Part shown: positions 59,979-64,000 of the stretch, piece by piece
Layout of the letters: each line of letters starts with the position of its first letter
How positions within the stretch are numbered: position 1 is the first letter of the stretch
Assembly (NCBI GenBank): GCA_023666945.1
Contig: JAMPAY010000005.1
Span: 62,001 to 126,000, forward strand
Reading direction: 5' to 3'
Source of the DNA: Paludibacter sp.
GTDB lineage: Bacteria > Bacteroidota > Bacteroidia > Bacteroidales > Paludibacteraceae
Length of the DNA: 64,000 nucleotides
The notes under the pieces: generated by a model
Database searches by the model: none
What the model was told of the DNA's origin: nothing
The model's input: only the letters and a program-made list of their open reading frames with translations
Translations under genes and position numbers: made by a program

Positions 59979-61537
59979 TACCCAAAATTATACATTATTG
60001 TTGGTTCGGACCAAAAGCAATGTCACGCACAGTGCGACGCTGTATTGCCACATGGCATAAGCACATGCCCGACTATGAGTTCCGCTTATGGAACGAAAGC
60101 AATAGCCCGATGGAACATCCGTTTGTCAAGAGTGCCTATGCGGCAGGTAAATATGCCTTTGTCGCAGATTATGTACGTTTTTGGGCGTTGTACAATTTTG
60201 GGGGTATCTATTTGGATACCGATATGTACGTGCTGAAAAGTTTCGATACATTGTTGGATAACCGGTTCTTTAGTGCATGGGAAACTCCCGAAAGTGCCAC
60301 AACTATCGGTAGCAACGCTATCGTTAGTTGTGGCGCCCTTGGGGCTTGCGCCCTTGGGGCTTGCGCCCGAGATATTTTGGCAAAATACGATACATTGGTT
60401 TTCGATGCTGACCATTTGGACAGGTTCATTGTACCGCGTATCATTACACCTATATTGGAGCAACATAACGATGAAATAACCATATATCCATACGACCGTT
60501 TCTATCCGTTGCCCTATAAAGAACGGTTCATAATGGATAAAATGAAATATAACACAGCAGATACCTATGCCGTACATTTGTGGAATGTCAGTTGGGGAAA
60601 ATGGCAGGCACGTTGCAAAGACCGATTGATGTTTGTCTGCAGACAGGTGCGAAAGCAGGCTCTAAAAGCAACCAAGGCAATATTCGCAGGGGGGGGGAGG
60701 ATTTATAACCTATTGAGAAAGCCATGCTATTTCCTTGGGCAATATGCAACAAATCGCAATTTTGGAGATGCACTGGGGTTATTGTTAGCAAAAGAATTGC
60801 CAATCGGTAATGGGTGCGTATTGCCCAAACGAAGATGTTTCGGTTGGCAGTATAACAGAGGAATTAACTTGCAGTTTGTAGGCTCAACATTGGCAGATAC
60901 GGATAGTCAAACTATCATTTGTGGTGCAGGGGCAGTATCGGAAGATACCGTATTAAAAGAATGCCCCAAGAAAATATTGTTTGTGCGAGGTCCAAAAACA
61001 CGAAAGTTACTTATGCAACAAGGCATAGAGTGTCCTGAGATATATGCCGACCCGGCTCTGGTGCTCCCACACCTCTATTTGCCGCAAGTTAAGAAAAAGT
61101 ATAAAATAGGACTTATACCACACTATGTGGACAAAGATAAAAAACAGATTAAACGATTGATGACACAAACCGAAGTGCATACCATCGATATATTGCTTTC
61201 CCCAACCAGGGGGCAACATTCTATATTCTCTGAGTGGAGACCATGGATTGACGAATTAAATGCTTGCGAAGTAATCGTGTCCTCTTCCTTGCATGGACTC
61301 ATCATTGCAGATGCCTATCAGATACCGTCGCTCTGGGTGAAATTTGGTAACGATATCAATGGAAAAGACTTTAAGTTCTACGACTATTACGAAAGTTTGG
61401 GGATAAAAGATATCAAGCCTGTTGACATCGGAGCCAACGATGAAGTCAATGCACAAAATTTATACGAACAAGCAACTAAAAAAGACATCTCATCAATTAA
61501 TATAGAGCAAATTTTGCGGCTGCTTAAAACACTTTAA
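59975..61537 (+). CDS. GT32-type glycosyltransferase fused to polysaccharide pyruvyl transferase
   Basis: 520 residues from ATG 59975, where IPKIIHYCWFG begins as GT32 proteins do (an in-frame ATG at 59948 adds 9 residues). Domain 1 (about 1-235) is a capsular glycosyltransferase with GGIYLDTDMYVLKSFD holding the DxD. Domain 2 (about 260-515) is a polysaccharide pyruvyl transferase: NFGDALGLLLAKEL, FVRGPKTRKLL, YADPALVLPHL and SSSLHGLIIADAY. The linker is encoded by a run of nine G (60689-60697, residues 239-241). A 15-bp unit is repeated in frame at 60333-60368. The fusion would add a sugar and a pyruvate ketal to the same glycan. Confidence 0.88.
   Translation: MIPKIIHYCWFGPKAMSRTVRRCIATWHKHMPDYEFRLWNESNSPMEHPFVKSAYAAGKYAFVADYVRFWALYNFGGIYLDTDMYVLKSFDTLLDNRFFSAWETPESATTIGSNAIVSCGALGACALGACARDILAKYDTLVFDADHLDRFIVPRIITPILEQHNDEITIYPYDRFYPLPYKERFIMDKMKYNTADTYAVHLWNVSWGKWQARCKDRLMFVCRQVRKQALKATKAIFAGGGRIYNLLRKPCYFLGQYATNRNFGDALGLLLAKELPIGNGCVLPKRRCFGWQYNRGINLQFVGSTLADTDSQTIICGAGAVSEDTVLKECPKKILFVRGPKTRKLLMQQGIECPEIYADPALVLPHLYLPQVKKKYKIGLIPHYVDKDKKQIKRLMTQTEVHTIDILLSPTRGQHSIFSEWRPWIDELNACEVIVSSSLHGLIIADAYQIPSLWVKFGNDINGKDFKFYDYYESLGIKDIKPVDIGANDEVNAQNLYEQATKKDISSINIEQILRLLKTL
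60333..60368 (+). repeat. In-frame 15-bp tandem repeat in the GT32 domain
   Basis: GCGCCCTTGGGGCTT occurs twice (60333-60347, 60348-60362) and is followed by GCGCCC. It encodes ALGAC twice. Relatives end a loop here directly, so the repeat looks inserted. Confidence 0.75.
60689..60697 (+). repeat. G9 homopolymer at the domain junction of the fusion gene
   Basis: Nine consecutive G. With eight, translation ends after 246 residues; with ten, after 244. With nine the 520-residue fusion is made. Confidence 0.9.
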
Positions 61538-61558
61538 TAGTTATGTAATACACTGAAT

Positions 61559-62719
61559 ATGAATAACTATGTGCTTGAGATATTGGCTTATCGGCCGAAG
61601 GTGTACTCCGGCTTGGATCATTACATAGTGGCATTGGCACAACAAATGCAAAGGCAAGGAATCACCTTGGTGGCAGTCTATACCGATACAATGGAATATC
61701 AGCCCGATATTGCCAACGATATTACTGCCGCAGGAGGTATTGTTGAAGTGCTGAAACATAGCCATACTGCTAAACAAATAGGAGAAATCTGCAGGTTATA
61801 CCGAAAGTATAAACCTATAGTGGTCGATACCCATTTCAACAAACATATCAAATTATATACTGCGCTGCTCTCCAAATACTATGGTATACGCCACTTCACC
61901 CATCTGCATTCTTTAATAGGGGATGTCTGTCAATACAAACAAACCGGAGGTTCTTTCAAACGTATAGGGTGGGGATGCTATTATTACCTGTTAAACAAAC
62001 TAAGCACACGTGTCTTGTGCGTCAGCAATTCTATTTGCCGGCAATATCGAGAATGGGCATACGGTAAAAATAGTGCACTACAAACGTTGTATATCGGAAC
62101 ACCGGTCCGACAACCGCTCTATAATCAGGCAGAAGTGCGGCGTCGGTTTCAATTGTCCGACAATCGATTTATTATCACCAATGTTTCTGCCATCGAACCG
62201 ATTAAGGGTATCGATGTAATATTGCAGGCGTTGGCACAACTCAAAATGCGATATCCTGATATTTTGTTTGTACATATAGGTGGTTTACGCTCCGATACCG
62301 ATGCCGAACAACAATATCAAGAGAGTCTGTGCCGCCTGGTCGAACATTTGGAACTGCAAGATAATGTTATTTGGTTAGGGCGACAACAATGTGTACAAGA
62401 TATATTGCCTTTTGCCGATGTCTATATACATCCTTCTCGCAGCGAGGGACTGGGCTCTGCATTGCTCGAAGCGTCCATGGCAAAACTGCCATGCGTTGCA
62501 ACACGCGTAGGAGGTATTCCTGAGGTTGTGGTCGATAGCCAAACCGGAATCTTGGTGGACTCGGATAGTGTGGAGCAACTCTCCCGGGCAATAGAACTTT
62601 TGTATTTGCATCCGCAATTACGTACAACCTATGGCAACAATGCGGCATCTTATGTCCTCACTACACACAATCAATCACTGCAAGTAATGCAGCAGATGTC
62701 ACTCTATTTTTCACACTAA
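61559..62719 (+). CDS. GT4 family glycosyltransferase
   Basis: 386 residues of GT-B fold. THFNKHIKLYTALLSK near 99 and HLHSLIGD belong to the acceptor domain; IYIGTPVRQPLY, the linker; and SRSEGLGSALLEASMAKLPCVATRVGGIPEVV near 298-329 carries the donor-site Glu-x7-Glu of GT4. It adds a sugar to the lipid-linked repeat unit. 21 bases follow the fusion gene. Confidence 0.92.
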   Translation: MNNYVLEILAYRPKVYSGLDHYIVALAQQMQRQGITLVAVYTDTMEYQPDIANDITAAGGIVEVLKHSHTAKQIGEICRLYRKYKPIVVDTHFNKHIKLYTALLSKYYGIRHFTHLHSLIGDVCQYKQTGGSFKRIGWGCYYYLLNKLSTRVLCVSNSICRQYREWAYGKNSALQTLYIGTPVRQPLYNQAEVRRRFQLSDNRFIITNVSAIEPIKGIDVILQALAQLKMRYPDILFVHIGGLRSDTDAEQQYQESLCRLVEHLELQDNVIWLGRQQCVQDILPFADVYIHPSRSEGLGSALLEASMAKLPCVATRVGGIPEVVVDSQTGILVDSDSVEQLSRAIELLYLHPQLRTTYGNNAASYVLTTHNQSLQVMQQMSLYFSH

Positions 62720-62731
62720 ACGATATTACGC

Positions 62732-64000
62732 ATGCATTTGACATTATACTATTCATTACCTCCTTTCTTGCAGATTCTGATGCAACTTTTTGTCATCGGA
62801 ACCATGCTGTTCTTGCTTTACAAGTATCGTAAGGCAGATTTACTCGGTTCTTGTCTGATATTGTTGTGCTATCCCGCTCCTTTCATTTTCTTGGGTAAGA
62901 ATGTGGAGAATGCTTACAAGGTATTAATGCTACTACTTGTTACCTATATGTTTGTGCAACAGAAAGCGTGGAAAGTCTATCAAACCGGCGATAATTGGTT
63001 GTCGGCGGCATTCATACTGTTCTCTGTGCAATTCTTTTTCTCGGTTTTTCTCTATTCTTCCAATAGTCTTACTATTATCTTCAGTCAGTATGCGCGTTAT
63101 GTAGAAGTATTCTTGCTATATTTCATCCTGAAAAGTGCCGTGTTTGTGCGCGAACGCAAAGAAGAATTGCTCCGTTTGTTCTACGACATCATGCTCATGC
63201 AAATTCTTATCTCTGTATTCAAGTGGTTCTTGTTCCGGCACCAAGTCGAGAGTCTTGTGGGCTCGTTCTCTATTATTGGCGGGGCTGTCGGAACCACTAT
63301 TCCTATTTTGGGTTTTATCATATTATGGTGCTATCGCAAAGGCAACTTCTCTTGGAAAGATTGGTTGTATATTACTGGATTATTGTTTGTTGGGTTCTCC
63401 ACGGGTAAACGGGCTGTTATGTTTATCCTACCTTTGGTAATAGCGGCTTTTATGATCTATGTCAAAGGAATGCGTCTTAATCGCTATGTGGGCTTGGCTT
63501 TGTGTTGTGTTCCTTTGTTGTTCTATGTAGGTGTGCGTCTTACTCCCTCTTTGAATCCCGATAATGTAGTGTGGGGTAGGTTCGATTTGGATCATGTGTT
63601 CAACTATGCCGAAACCTATCAGTTTGGCGAAGATGGCTTGCACGGACAAAATGCATTACTGCAGCAACAAGTGGGTTACGCCGGTGGAACGTACAACTAT
63701 GGCAACAAAATAGAAGCGGAAGGACGAGGAGGGGCTACTATTGCACTCCTGAAACTCATCTTCTCTTCTCGCCCGCTTACCGACCAAGACCTTTGGGGGA
63801 TCGGTTTCAAAAGTATGTACGGAATCGACTATGCCACTTTCGACCAACTTCCGCTCACTATACACCTCAACCACAAGGGATCGGCTACAGGCATATTTCA
63901 GTCCTATATAACAACGGGTGTTTTAGGAATCATCTGTACTGTTTTTTTCTGTTTCCTGCCTTTTTTCTATTGTAAGCCGCGTCGTCTGCGTCTCACTTTG
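62732..64000 (+). CDS. Wzy-like O-antigen/capsule polymerase, partial at the right edge
   Basis: The frame from ATG 62732 is open to the last base (423 codons), so the gene continues outside the window. The protein is polytopic, with about nine hydrophobic segments by residue 420 and a long periplasmic loop (about 265-385) containing FGEDGLHGQN and HLNHKGSATGIFQSYI, an arrangement usual for Wzy and O-antigen ligase-type proteins. Wzy joins repeat units on undecaprenyl diphosphate at the periplasmic face. The gene follows GT4 after 12 bases. Which of Wzy or WaaL-like it is cannot be decided here. Confidence 0.78.
   Translation, partial: MHLTLYYSLPPFLQILMQLFVIGTMLFLLYKYRKADLLGSCLILLCYPAPFIFLGKNVENAYKVLMLLLVTYMFVQQKAWKVYQTGDNWLSAAFILFSVQFFFSVFLYSSNSLTIIFSQYARYVEVFLLYFILKSAVFVRERKEELLRLFYDIMLMQILISVFKWFLFRHQVESLVGSFSIIGGAVGTTIPILGFIILWCYRKGNFSWKDWLYITGLLFVGFSTGKRAVMFILPLVIAAFMIYVKGMRLNRYVGLALCCVPLLFYVGVRLTPSLNPDNVVWGRFDLDHVFNYAETYQFGEDGLHGQNALLQQQVGYAGGTYNYGNKIEAEGRGGATIALLKLIFSSRPLTDQDLWGIGFKSMYGIDYATFDQLPLTIHLNHKGSATGIFQSYITTGVLGIICTVFFCFLPFFYCKPRRLRLTL

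Noticed and set aside
1..64000. CRISPR arrays, rRNA genes, insertion sequences, diversity-generating retroelements
   Set aside because: No regularly spaced repeats with spacers, no rRNA signature, no transposase or reverse transcriptase motif on either strand.

Overview
The window is chromosomal DNA of a member of the Bacteroidales (Bacteroidota). Evidence seen in the sequence: repeated promoters of the phylum's own type (a TTTG-like -33 box, 19-20 bases, then TAnnTTTG), strings of families typical of the order (DUF4293, golvesin-type amidase, DUF2723 membrane protein, GH2/GH53/GH13 lipoproteins, DUF5675), and the coaX / outer membrane protein / TPR / lptC gene order. I cannot name the genus. 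There is no rRNA operon, CRISPR array, transposase or integrase, and one tRNA, tRNA-Ala(GGC), at 40871-40944.

Layout. 1-6.1 kb: end of a YgiQ-type radical SAM gene, an M23 endopeptidase, then on the other strand a 23S rRNA m5U methyltransferase and a large secreted amidase. 6.5-10.3 kb: rseP, a wlbB/wlbA-like pair for UDP-diacetamido-sugar acids, a DUF4293 protein. 10.4-13.8 kb: Lrp/AsnC regulator, S1/P1 nuclease, a small exported protein and an outer membrane beta-barrel. 13.9-19.6 kb: one operon rfbD-rfbC-DUF2723-cysM. 19.8-28.3 kb: a lipoprotein, then minus-strand envelope and lipid genes (fabG, lptC, TPR, outer membrane protein, coaX, acyl-CoA ligase). 28.8-33.4 kb: gcvP, a YitT transporter-like protein, an O-methyltransferase. 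33.6-40.5 kb: a minus-strand glycoside hydrolase operon (GH13-GH53-GH2-GH13) that should cut galactan and alpha-glucan, with no SusC/SusD beside it. 41.4-45.4 kb: an operon of a GH3-family acyl-adenylating enzyme, a HAD phosphatase, a PlsC-like acyltransferase and an SDR.

45.6-64.0 kb is a surface polysaccharide locus: Wzt-type ABC ATPase, many glycosyltransferases, an AlgI/AlgJ-like O-acetylation pair, a GT32-pyruvyltransferase fusion and a Wzy-like polymerase that runs off the end. It is a patchwork in base composition. Two insertions do not belong to sugar chemistry: a three-gene module at 47.9-49.9 kb (small protein, SMC/ABC-like ATPase, PD-(D/E)xK-like protein), which I think is a candidate defence or toxin-type system, and a minus-strand cassette at 56.2-57.7 kb that looks like a domesticated phage lysis module.

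The most testable new observation is a run of nine G at 60689-60697, placed in the linker between the two enzyme domains of the GT32-pyruvyltransferase fusion. Loss or gain of one G ends translation within ten codons, so the second enzyme would switch on and off by slippage. Others are a perfect 21-bp hairpin inside a glycosyltransferase gene, a wzt gene whose substrate-recognition half has a different base composition from its ATPase half, perfect 26-bp and 23-bp hairpins at convergent gene ends, an 11-bp tandem repeat family in two divergent intergenic regions, and inverted repeats abutting the promoters of the glycosidase and GH3 operons.
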